40,215 nucleotides of DNA from Candidatus Blautia excrementigallinarum (lineage in GTDB: Bacteria > Bacillota > Clostridia > Lachnospirales > Lachnospiraceae). Under the pieces are notes generated by a model. That model was not told the origin of the DNA, ran no database searches, and was given only the letters and a program-made list of their open reading frames with translations. Positions within the stretch are counted from its first letter, which is position 1; each line of letters begins with the position of its first letter. The stretch is taken from the NCBI GenBank assembly GCA_019119235.1, contig DWXL01000015.1, forward strand, positions 1 to 40,215, given 5' to 3'. Position numbers and translations under genes: made by a program. Shown in pieces: positions 25,572 through 32,192 of the stretch.

Positions 25572-26579
25572 ATGGCTAAAATCAGTGTATTGGGCGCAGG
25601 AAGCTGGGGAACGGCGCTTTCCCTTCTGCTTCATAATAACGGACACAGCGTACGGCTCTGGTCGGCGCTTAAAGATGAAGTGGAGATGCTGAGGACAAAG
25701 AGAGAGCACGAGTCAAAACTTCCGGGAGTCCACCTTCCGGAGGATATCGAGATCACATGGGATCTGGAAAGCTGTCTTAAGGATCCGGATGTGGCCGTAC
25801 TCGCGGTTCCGTCCCCCTTTACCAGAAGCACATCCGCGCAGATGGCGCCGTACGTGAAAAAAGGCCAGATCATCGTCAATGTTGCAAAGGGAGTGGAGGA
25901 GAATACTCTGATGACATTAAGCGAGATCATCAGCCAGGAGATTCCGCAGGCGGATGTCTGTGTGCTTTCCGGTCCCAGCCATGCGGAGGAAGTCGGACGG
26001 GGGATCCCCACAACCTGCGTGGTAAGCGCCTCTGAACGCAGTATGGCGGAATATCTTCAGGGCATTTTTATGAGTCCGGTATTCCGCGTCTATACAACTC
26101 CGGATATCCTGGGAGTAGAGCTGGGAGGAGCGCTTAAAAATGTGATCGCCCTTGCCGCCGGAGCTGCGGATGGACTTGGTTATGGCGACAATACAAAAGC
26201 CGCTCTGATCACACGGGGGATTGCGGAGATTGCCCGGCTGGGGACGAAGATGGGAGCCAGGATCGAAACCTTTTACGGGCTGTCAGGAATCGGAGACCTT
26301 ATCGTTACCTGCGCCAGTGTTCACAGCCGCAACAGAAAAGCAGGCTATCTCATAGGAAAAGGATATACAATGAAAGAGGCCATGGATGAGGTGAAGATGG
26401 TCGTGGAGGGCGTCTATTCCGCAAAGGCGGCCAAAAGCCTGGCGGAAAAATTCCAGGTTGAGATGCCCATCATAGAAGAGGTCAACAAGGTATTGTTTGA
26501 GGACAAGAAAGCTGCAGATGCGGTTATGGATCTGATGATCCGCGATAAAAAAGTAGAAACACCAATGCTGCCGTGGTAG
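25572..26579 (+). CDS. gpsA: NAD(P)-dependent glycerol-3-phosphate dehydrogenase
   Basis: A 335-residue cytosolic enzyme reducing dihydroxyacetone phosphate to sn-glycerol-3-phosphate for PlsY. Rossmann loop GAGSWGTALSLLLHNNGH (about 8-25), then IVNVAKGVEE, VLSGPSHAEEVGRG, the catalytic lysine in LGGALKNVIALAAGAADG (about 186-203) and GLSGIGDLIVTC. ATG 25572 is placed after AAAAAGGTGGAG. It sits 63 bases after plsY and closes the unit with a strong terminator. Confidence 0.97.
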   Translation: MAKISVLGAGSWGTALSLLLHNNGHSVRLWSALKDEVEMLRTKREHESKLPGVHLPEDIEITWDLESCLKDPDVAVLAVPSPFTRSTSAQMAPYVKKGQIIVNVAKGVEENTLMTLSEIISQEIPQADVCVLSGPSHAEEVGRGIPTTCVVSASERSMAEYLQGIFMSPVFRVYTTPDILGVELGGALKNVIALAAGAADGLGYGDNTKAALITRGIAEIARLGTKMGARIETFYGLSGIGDLIVTCASVHSRNRKAGYLIGKGYTMKEAMDEVKMVVEGVYSAKAAKSLAEKFQVEMPIIEEVNKVLFEDKKAADAVMDLMIRDKKVETPMLPW

Positions 26580-26583
26580 TAAA

Positions 26584-26625
26584 AAAAGGCTGTGTCGCCG
26601 GGATAAATCCCGGGATACAGCCTTT
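26584..26625. terminator. Bidirectional terminator between gpsA and the aldo/keto reductase gene
   Basis: AAAGGCTGT (26584-26592) pairs with ACAGCCTTT (26616-26624), with an inner CCGGGA/TCCCGG hairpin (loop TAAA). TTTT follows on the plus strand and the leading AAAAAA gives a T-run on the minus strand. Confidence 0.9.
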
Positions 26626-26668
26626 TCGATCTTCTCTGCCTGAAAGAGATGAGGACCGGAGCCGGAAC

Positions 26669-27496
26669 TCAGAACATCACTCCCCGAAGATCCTCAGGAA
26701 CAGAGGCACTGTGATAATTCTCATTCAATGTGTCCAGAAGATCCATATCTTCCTGATCGATGGAAAAATCAAAAATATTCGCGTTGGATTCTATGCGGTC
26801 CGGGTGGACAGATTTGGGAATTACGGAAATTCCCTTCTGCACAGCCCAGCGAAGACCTACCTGCGCCGGTGTGTGGGCATATTTCGTACCCATTACACAG
26901 AGAACGTCATGATCCAGGTAAGCGCCTCTGGCAAGAGGAGCGTAAGCCTGGACCTGAATTCCGTTCGCCTGACAATAATCGATGAGTTCTTTCGGATAAC
27001 AGAGCGGATGGCATTCGATCTGATTTACTGCTGGAACGATGCCGGAAACCCTGCGGAGTTCTTCGAGATGACGGATCTCAAAGTTGCTGACGCCGATGGA
27101 AAGAGCCCTGCCGGAACTCAGGATCTTCTCCATTTCTTTCCAGGTGCTTAAGTAGCAGCCCGGAACAGGCCAGTGGATCAGGTAAAGATCGATGTAGTCC
27201 AGGCCAAGACGGTCAAGGCTGCGCTGAAAAGCGCCTTCCACATCGCCCAGACGCTGGGCATTGTTCCAGATCTTGGTGGTGATAAAAAGCTCTTTGCGCG
27301 GGACACCGCATCTGGCAATACCGCGTCCTACATTCTCTTCGTTCTTATACGCGGAAGCGGTGTCAATCATGCGGTAGCCGCATTTCACAGCGGAAATAAT
27401 AGCGTTCTCCGCTTCGTTTTCTCCGGTGGCTTTATATACGCCCAGACCAAGCAGGGGCATTTTTCTGTCGTTATTTAAAAATACTGCGTTAGTCAA
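26669..27496 (-). CDS. Aldo/keto reductase (2,5-diketo-D-gluconate reductase type)
   Basis: A 275-residue NADPH-dependent carbonyl reductase. Catalytic residues are visible in order: Asp and Tyr in RMIDTASAYKNE (about 45-56), Lys in ELFITTKIWN (about 75-84) and His in DLYLIHWP (about 105-112). The cofactor end shows SVIPKSVHPDRI. Start: TTG at 27496 is preferred, because AGGAGG lies seven bases upstream and the family N-terminus (NAVFLNNDRKMPLLGLG) follows; the longer frame to 27592 adds 32 residues unlike the family. The physiological substrate cannot be inferred. It is monocistronic and divergent from the acetogenesis operon. Confidence 0.9.
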   Translation of the reverse strand: MTNAVFLNNDRKMPLLGLGVYKATGENEAENAIISAVKCGYRMIDTASAYKNEENVGRGIARCGVPRKELFITTKIWNNAQRLGDVEGAFQRSLDRLGLDYIDLYLIHWPVPGCYLSTWKEMEKILSSGRALSIGVSNFEIRHLEELRRVSGIVPAVNQIECHPLCYPKELIDYCQANGIQVQAYAPLARGAYLDHDVLCVMGTKYAHTPAQVGLRWAVQKGISVIPKSVHPDRIESNANIFDFSIDQEDMDLLDTLNENYHSASVPEDLRGVMF

Positions 27497-27726
27497 AATG
27501 GTTCCTCCTTGTATACAGACCCGATTCAGGAACTGTTTCTTCCAATGATATGCAACCCGGCGCATACCGGATCGTATATTCTGTCTGACCATACATTGTT
27601 CATTATAACATAGAATTATGAAAGAAGCACTTCTTTTTTATTAAAAAATTACTACGAACTTCCGCATTATGTAACCTGAATGTAAAAAAACAGATACTGA
27701 AAAAGATTGTATTTGATAAAAAACAA

Positions 27727-27748
27727 TATTGTTATAATTATAACAATA
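27727..27748. promoter_or_regulatory. 22-bp perfect palindrome, Rex-like operator
   Basis: TATTGTTATAATTATAACAATA reads the same on both strands; its core TTGTTAT-AATT-ATAACAA is close to the clostridial Rex (NADH/NAD sensor) consensus TTGTTAA-N4-TTAACAA. A TATAAT (27733-27738) lies inside it. It stands in the 427-base AT-rich gap (27497-27923) between the divergent reductase gene and the CODH/ACS operon, about 110 bases before the main promoter; no gene was seen in the gap. Confidence 0.55.
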
Positions 27749-27835
27749 GTTTTGCCGTTAGAAAAAATATCACAAATATCCTGAAATAAAATAAGGATTT
27801 TCCGTTATTTTCATTGTGAATTTATCAATAGTACC

Positions 27836-27864
27836 TTGCTAAAAGAAAGATAAAGATGTATAAT
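27836..27864 (+). promoter_or_regulatory. Promoter of the nickel-chaperone/CODH operon
   Basis: TTGCTA (27836-27841), 17 bases, perfect TATAAT (27859-27864). Start of transcription is expected near 27871, about 53 bases upstream of the first ATG. Confidence 0.8.
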
Positions 27865-27923
27865 AAATCATAATTGATAATTTCTTGTCATAAGTGCGCA
27901 TTTTTTTAGAAAGGAGTAGGAAC

Positions 27924-28253
27924 ATGCATCTTATTAAAGACGAAAACGGTAATCCTGTTCAGCACGGACATGAACATACACACAGCCACGGAGAGGGATG
28001 TGAGAACCATTCTCACGACCACTGCGGCATCTGTCAGGGAGGCGACTGCAAGAATGAAACCACAGCGCTTCTGACATACATGCTCCAGCACAATGAGCAT
28101 CACGCCCAGGAACTGGATCAGATGGCGGACAACCTTGAGAAAATGGGGCTTTCCGCTGCGGCGAAGACCATTAAGGAAGCTGTATCTGATTTCCAGAAAG
28201 GGAACATGCGTCTGGGACTTGCCCTGACACTGGTGAAAGAAGAACTGAAATAA
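27924..28253 (+). CDS. His/Cys-rich small protein, candidate nickel chaperone for CODH
   Basis: A 109-residue soluble protein with AAGGAG seven bases before ATG 27924. Residues 14-42 hold eight His in alternating pattern (HGHEHTHSHGEG and NHSHDHC) and four Cys (26, 34, 37, 42), an arrangement expected to bind several metal ions. Residues 45-109 form a compact, likely all-helical domain starting TTALLTYMLQHNEHHAQEL, with three more His. There is no signal peptide. It is the first gene of the operon, followed by cooT and cooC. In Rhodospirillum rubrum CooC, CooT and His-rich CooJ deliver nickel to CODH; this protein could replace CooJ, but with the His-rich part at the N-terminus rather than the C-terminus. 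Sequence kinship to CooJ was not seen; the function is inferred from composition and place. Confidence 0.75.
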   Translation: MHLIKDENGNPVQHGHEHTHSHGEGCENHSHDHCGICQGGDCKNETTALLTYMLQHNEHHAQELDQMADNLEKMGLSAAAKTIKEAVSDFQKGNMRLGLALTLVKEELK

Positions 28254-28282
28254 TTTAAGACTCGCATCAGGAGGTGACACGA

Positions 28283-28465
28283 ATGTGTCTTGCAACAGTA
28301 TATAAAGAAAGCGATGATTCCGTGATCTTTAAGAATGTAAGCCGTATTGATGTGGATGGAGAGAAGATTATTCTCCGGGATATCATGGGCGACGAGCGGA
28401 TCATCGAGGGCCGCATCCTTATGGTGGATCTGGCGAACAGTGTTGTGAAGCTGTGCTGTGACTGA
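28283..28465 (+). CDS. cooT: CooT-family nickel-binding protein
   Basis: A 60-residue protein starting MCLATVYKES. CooT of R. rubrum is a homodimer of similar size that binds one nickel ion through Cys2, and the MC start is kept here. The rest (FKNVSRIDVDGEKIILRDI, then RILMVDLANSVVKL) matches the small beta-sandwich pattern of the family. AGGAGGTGA lies five bases before ATG, a very strong ribosome site. It stands between the His-rich gene and cooC, the set expected for CODH nickel insertion. Confidence 0.88.
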   Translation: MCLATVYKESDDSVIFKNVSRIDVDGEKIILRDIMGDERIIEGRILMVDLANSVVKLCCD

Positions 28466-28524
28466 ACAGCGCGCGGGAACAATTATTAATACAGTAATAC
28501 CTGACTTAGGAGGCATCAATAATT

Positions 28525-29295
28525 ATGGCACATGTGATTGCCGTCGCAGGTAAAGGCGGCGTTGGAAAGACTACTTTGTGCGGAATGCTGATCCAGTATC
28601 TCTGCGAGCAGGGAAAGGGCCCTGTCCTCGCTGTGGATGCGGATGCGAATTCCAATCTGAACGAGGTTCTCGGAGTGAAGGTAGACACCACTCTCGGAGA
28701 CGTCCGCGAAGAGATCGCGCGGGCGGAGATGGCGAAGGAGAGTCCGATCCCGGCCGGGATGTCCAAGGCGGACTATGCGGAACTCCGTTTCGAGGACGCT
28801 CTGGTGGAAGATGATGATTTTGATCTGCTTGTTATGGGCAGGACGCAGGGGAAAGGCTGTTATTGTTATGTGAACGGACTTCTTCAGGCGCAGCTTGCCA
28901 AATACCAGAATAACTATCCCTATTTTGTTGTTGATAATGAAGCCGGCATGGAACATATCAGCCGGGGCGTTCTGCCTACCATGCAGACGGCGATCCTGGT
29001 AAGCGACTGTTCCAGAAGAGGAATCCAGGCGGTAGGGAGGATCGCGCAGCTGATTAAAGAATGCGATATGCATCCGTCCACGGTTGGCCTGATCGTCAAC
29101 CGGGCGCCAAAAGGCGAACTGAATCCCGGAATTATAGATGAGATTCAGATCCAGGGTCTGAATCTTCTGGGTGTGGTTCCCCAGGATGAATCCGTGTATG
29201 AGTATGACTGCGAGGGTAAACCCACGGCGTCTCTTCCGGAGGACAATCCTGTGAAACAGGCTCTCCGGGCTATCGTTGATAAACTGGACCTGTGA
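28525..29295 (+). CDS. cooC: CODH nickel-insertion ATPase CooC
   Basis: A 256-residue MinD/NifH-type ATPase. Deviant Walker A GKGGVGKTTLCG at about 9-20, a switch I-like VDADANSNL (38-46) and the CXC motif Cys112-Tyr-Cys114 (GKGCYCYVNG), at the same numbers as the metal-binding cysteines of R. rubrum CooC. The enzyme dimerises with ATP and helps load nickel into the C-cluster of CODH. Switch II is VVDNEAGMEH. TAGGAGG precedes the ATG. The gene lies after cooT and before acsA, with a terminator-like stem between it and acsA. Confidence 0.94.
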   Translation: MAHVIAVAGKGGVGKTTLCGMLIQYLCEQGKGPVLAVDADANSNLNEVLGVKVDTTLGDVREEIARAEMAKESPIPAGMSKADYAELRFEDALVEDDDFDLLVMGRTQGKGCYCYVNGLLQAQLAKYQNNYPYFVVDNEAGMEHISRGVLPTMQTAILVSDCSRRGIQAVGRIAQLIKECDMHPSTVGLIVNRAPKGELNPGIIDEIQIQGLNLLGVVPQDESVYEYDCEGKPTASLPEDNPVKQALRAIVDKLDL

Positions 29296-29319
29296 TCCGG
29301 CCGCTTCAGTAAGCGGGAT

Positions 29320-29357
29320 GTCTGCACCGGGAAGAGGTTTTTCCGGCGGACTTTTTT
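29320..29357 (+). terminator. Terminator or attenuator between cooC and acsA
   Basis: GTCTGC-ACCGG (29320-29330) pairs with CCGGCGGAC (29343-29351) with a small bulge; TTTTTT follows at 29352-29357. It has full terminator form but lies inside the apparent operon. Confidence 0.65.
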
Positions 29358-29364
29358 ACATGAA

Positions 29365-29460
29365 AATAACCCATGGGCGGGGATGGGTTCTGTCTGCGGG
29401 GTTATTATAAAAAAGACAAAATAAACATACATGGCCGCGTTTATCTTATCTGCCATGTAT
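29365..29460 (+). promoter_or_regulatory. acsA leader with mutually exclusive stems
   Basis: AACCCA (29368-29373) can pair with TGGGTT (29384-29389), or AATAACCC (29365-29372) with GGGTTATT (29399-29406); both cannot form at once. A third perfect 9-bp stem, ATACATGGC (29427-29435) with GCCATGTAT (29452-29460), ends three bases before the AAAGGAGG ribosome site of acsA. Confidence 0.45.
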
Positions 29461-29478
29461 CACTAAAGGAGGTCAATA

Positions 29479-31371
29479 ATGAGTGAATTCAAATTAACTA
29501 CAGTGGAAGAATTTGAGAATGCCACTAACAGACTGCTGGAGACCGGCGCTAAAGTGGGCGCTGATTCATGGCAGCTCCGCGTGAAAAATCAGACTCCACA
29601 CTGTAAGTTCGGAGAGAAGGGCATCTGCTGCCGTATCTGCTCCATGGGACCGTGCCGTATTACTCCGAAGGCTCCGAGAGGAATCTGCGGATGCGACGCA
29701 CACGGCATCGTAGGAAGAAACTTCCTTAAATTCACAGCAGGCGGAGCAGCGACACATTCCGATCACGGACGAGAGATCTGTCATACTCTGTACTGCGCAG
29801 ACAAAGATGGGAACTACAAAGTAAAAGATCCCGAGAAACTGATCCGTATCGCAAAAGAATGGGGCGTTGAGACAGAAGGTAAAGATATTTACGATCTGGC
29901 GCACGAAATGGCTGAGACAGGCCTTATGGAATATGGTAAACCCTTCGGTTACCAGAGATTCCTTGACAGAATGCCCGCAGCCCAGAAAGAGAAGCTGATC
30001 GAAAACGAGATCGCTCCCCGTGCCATTGACCGCGAGGTTGCTTCCTCTCTCCACATGTCCCATATGGGATGTTCTTCCCTTCCGGAAGCGCTTGTGAAAC
30101 AGTCTCTCCGCTGCGGTCTTGCAGACGGATGGGGCGGCTCCATGATGGGAACCGAATTCTCCGACGTGCTTTTCGGAACTCCGAAGCCCATCGACACAGA
30201 GGCGAACCTGGGCGTTATGGTGGAAGAGAACGTAAACATCGTTGTACACGGCCATGATCCCAGCCTTTCCGAGATGATCTGCGAATACGCGGACAGCAAG
30301 GAAATGATCGACTACGCGAAATCCGTAGGAGCCAAGGGTATCACAGTATCCGGTGTATGCTGTACCTCCAACGAAGTGGCAATGCGCCGCGGCGTTCCCA
30401 TGGCGGGCAACTTCCTGCAGCAGGAGAACGTTGTTCTCACAGGCGCCTGTGAGGCTATCGTTGTTGACGTTCAGTGTATCTTCCCGGCACTTGGACCGTT
30501 AAGCAAATGTTTCCACACCAAATTTATCACAACTTCTCCCATTGCTCAGATGCCGGATTCTGAATTTATCAGATTCAACGCTGAGACAGCAGGAGAAAAC
30601 GCGAAAGCGATCGTTAAACTCGCGATCGACAACTTCAAGAACAGAAAGCCCGAGCTCGTACATATCCCGCAGCTGAAGCAGAAGGCTACTGTAGGTTACT
30701 CCACAGAAGCGATCGTTAAAGTCCTTGACGGTGTTACCAACTCTCAGGTAGATGAACTTGGCACCACCAAGCCGCTGCTTGAGTGCATCACTTCCGGCGT
30801 TATCCGCGGCGCTGTTGCCATGGTAGGATGCAACAACCCGAAGATCCGTCCGGACTACGCTCACATTGAGCTTATGAAGAAATGTATTGCCAACGATATC
30901 ATTATCATCGCATCCGGATGTTCCGCACAGGCTGCCGCCAAGGCCGGCCTTATGGACAAATCCGCGAAGGAACTCTGCGGAGACGGTCTGAAGAGAGTCT
31001 GTGAACTGGCTGATATCCCGCCTGTTCTTCATATGGGATCCTGCGTGGATATTTCCCGTATGATGGTTCTTGCGGCTGAACTTGCCAAAGACGCAGGCCT
31101 GCAGATCAATCAGCTTCCTGTAGTGGGATGCGCTCCGGAGTGGATGTCTGAGAAGGCAGTATCCATCGGTAACTATGTTGTGGCTACCGGTATCGATACC
31201 TTCCTTGGTGTTGATCCTTATGTGGCAGGTTCCACAGAGATGGCGGAACTTCTGACAGAGGGAACCAGAAAATGGGTAGGAGCTGCCTACACAGTTGAAA
31301 CAGATATCGAGAAATTAGTTGATCTGATGATCGAGAGAATCGAAGAGAAGAGAACAGCTCTTGGAATCTGA
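29479..31371 (+). CDS. acsA: Anaerobic carbon monoxide dehydrogenase catalytic subunit
   Basis: A 630-residue Ni-Fe enzyme that reduces CO2 to CO (or the reverse) and passes CO to acetyl-CoA synthase. Cluster D cysteines Cys42 and Cys50 and cluster B cysteines (Cys51, Cys54, Cys59 and Cys70 or Cys72) lie in the N-terminal segment CKFGEKGICCRICSMGPC. C-cluster ligands are present: His in VVHGHDP (257-259), Cys294/295 (GVCCTSNE), Cys333 (VDVQCIFP), Cys451 (VGCNNPK), Cys481 (SGCSAQ) and Cys522 (GSCVDIS). Length is usual. AAAGGAGG is seven bases before ATG. With acsB next, it is the CODH of the CODH/ACS complex rather than a stand-alone CooS. Confidence 0.98.
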   Translation: MSEFKLTTVEEFENATNRLLETGAKVGADSWQLRVKNQTPHCKFGEKGICCRICSMGPCRITPKAPRGICGCDAHGIVGRNFLKFTAGGAATHSDHGREICHTLYCADKDGNYKVKDPEKLIRIAKEWGVETEGKDIYDLAHEMAETGLMEYGKPFGYQRFLDRMPAAQKEKLIENEIAPRAIDREVASSLHMSHMGCSSLPEALVKQSLRCGLADGWGGSMMGTEFSDVLFGTPKPIDTEANLGVMVEENVNIVVHGHDPSLSEMICEYADSKEMIDYAKSVGAKGITVSGVCCTSNEVAMRRGVPMAGNFLQQENVVLTGACEAIVVDVQCIFPALGPLSKCFHTKFITTSPIAQMPDSEFIRFNAETAGENAKAIVKLAIDNFKNRKPELVHIPQLKQKATVGYSTEAIVKVLDGVTNSQVDELGTTKPLLECITSGVIRGAVAMVGCNNPKIRPDYAHIELMKKCIANDIIIIASGCSAQAAAKAGLMDKSAKELCGDGLKRVCELADIPPVLHMGSCVDISRMMVLAAELAKDAGLQINQLPVVGCAPEWMSEKAVSIGNYVVATGIDTFLGVDPYVAGSTEMAELLTEGTRKWVGAAYTVETDIEKLVDLMIERIEEKRTALGI

Positions 31372-31405
31372 TATATTAATAAGCAAAAAAGGTGGATGAC
31401 GTAAA

Positions 31406-32170
31406 ATGAAAATCGCAGTAACAGGAAAAGGCGGCGTGGGTAAGACAACCTTTGCGGCGACTCTGGCCCGCCTCTACGCGGCGGAAGGAAGGCCGGTCCT
31501 GGCGGCGGATGTGGATCCGGATGCCAATCTGGGACTTGCCCTCGGGTTCGATGAAGACACACTGGATTCTATTGTTCCCATTTCCAAAATGCGCAAACTG
31601 GTGGAAGAGCGGACTGGCGCGACGGCAGGAAATCAGTTTTATCATCTGAACCCCAAAGTGGACGACATTCCCGACAAATACGGCAAGGTCTGCAACGGAG
31701 TCAGGCTCCTTGTTCTTGGTACTGTGGAGACCGGCGGCGGCGGATGCGTATGTCCGGAACATGTGATGCTGAAACGGATCATCAATAATCTTGTTCTCCG
31801 CAGAGAGGATGTCGTGATCCTTGATATGGAGGCAGGACTGGAACATCTGGGACGGGGTACCACAGAAGGTGTCGACGCTTTTATCGTGGTGATCGAACCC
31901 GGAGCCAGAAGCGTTCAGACCTATAAGAATGTTAAGCGTCTGGCGAAGGATCTTGGCGTGTCGCAGGTAAAGGTTGTGGCCAACAAGGTGCGCACCGAAG
32001 AGGACGAGGCATTTGTCACCGGACGGATTCCAGAGGAAGATCTTCTTGGAATGATCCATTATAATACAGAGGTGATGGACGCTGATCGACAGGGGAAATC
32101 CCCCTATGACTTCAGCGAGACAGTCACCGGAGAGATCAGAAAGATAAAAGAAAAAATTGATCGTCAGTGA
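31406..32170 (+). CDS. Second CooC-type ATPase (AcsF-like), CODH/ACS maturation
   Basis: A 254-residue MinD-type ATPase, clearly different from the cooC product three kilobases upstream. Walker A GKGGVGKTTFAATLAR (7-22), VDPDANLGLALG, CXC motif Cys114-Val-Cys116 within GGGGCVCPEH, and switch II LDMEAGLEHLGRG. The HVMLKRI segment after the CXC is typical of the CooC/AcsF group found beside acsB, and AcsF is implicated in nickel loading of ACS in acetogens. Position between acsA and acsB supports a role in maturing one of these. It could equally be called cooC2; assignment to ACS is inferred. AAAGGTGG lies upstream. Confidence 0.88.
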   Translation: MKIAVTGKGGVGKTTFAATLARLYAAEGRPVLAADVDPDANLGLALGFDEDTLDSIVPISKMRKLVEERTGATAGNQFYHLNPKVDDIPDKYGKVCNGVRLLVLGTVETGGGGCVCPEHVMLKRIINNLVLRREDVVILDMEAGLEHLGRGTTEGVDAFIVVIEPGARSVQTYKNVKRLAKDLGVSQVKVVANKVRTEEDEAFVTGRIPEEDLLGMIHYNTEVMDADRQGKSPYDFSETVTGEIRKIKEKIDRQ

Positions 32171-32192
32171 TCTATAATTAGGAGGTATAACA

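Noticed and set aside
26573-27151. 192-codon plus-strand frame after gpsA
   Set aside because: It is antisense to the aldo/keto reductase gene, whose catalytic motifs are complete.
27497-27592. 32-residue N-terminal extension of the aldo/keto reductase
   Set aside because: It lacks resemblance to the family and bypasses the strong AGGAGG site that serves the TTG at 27496.
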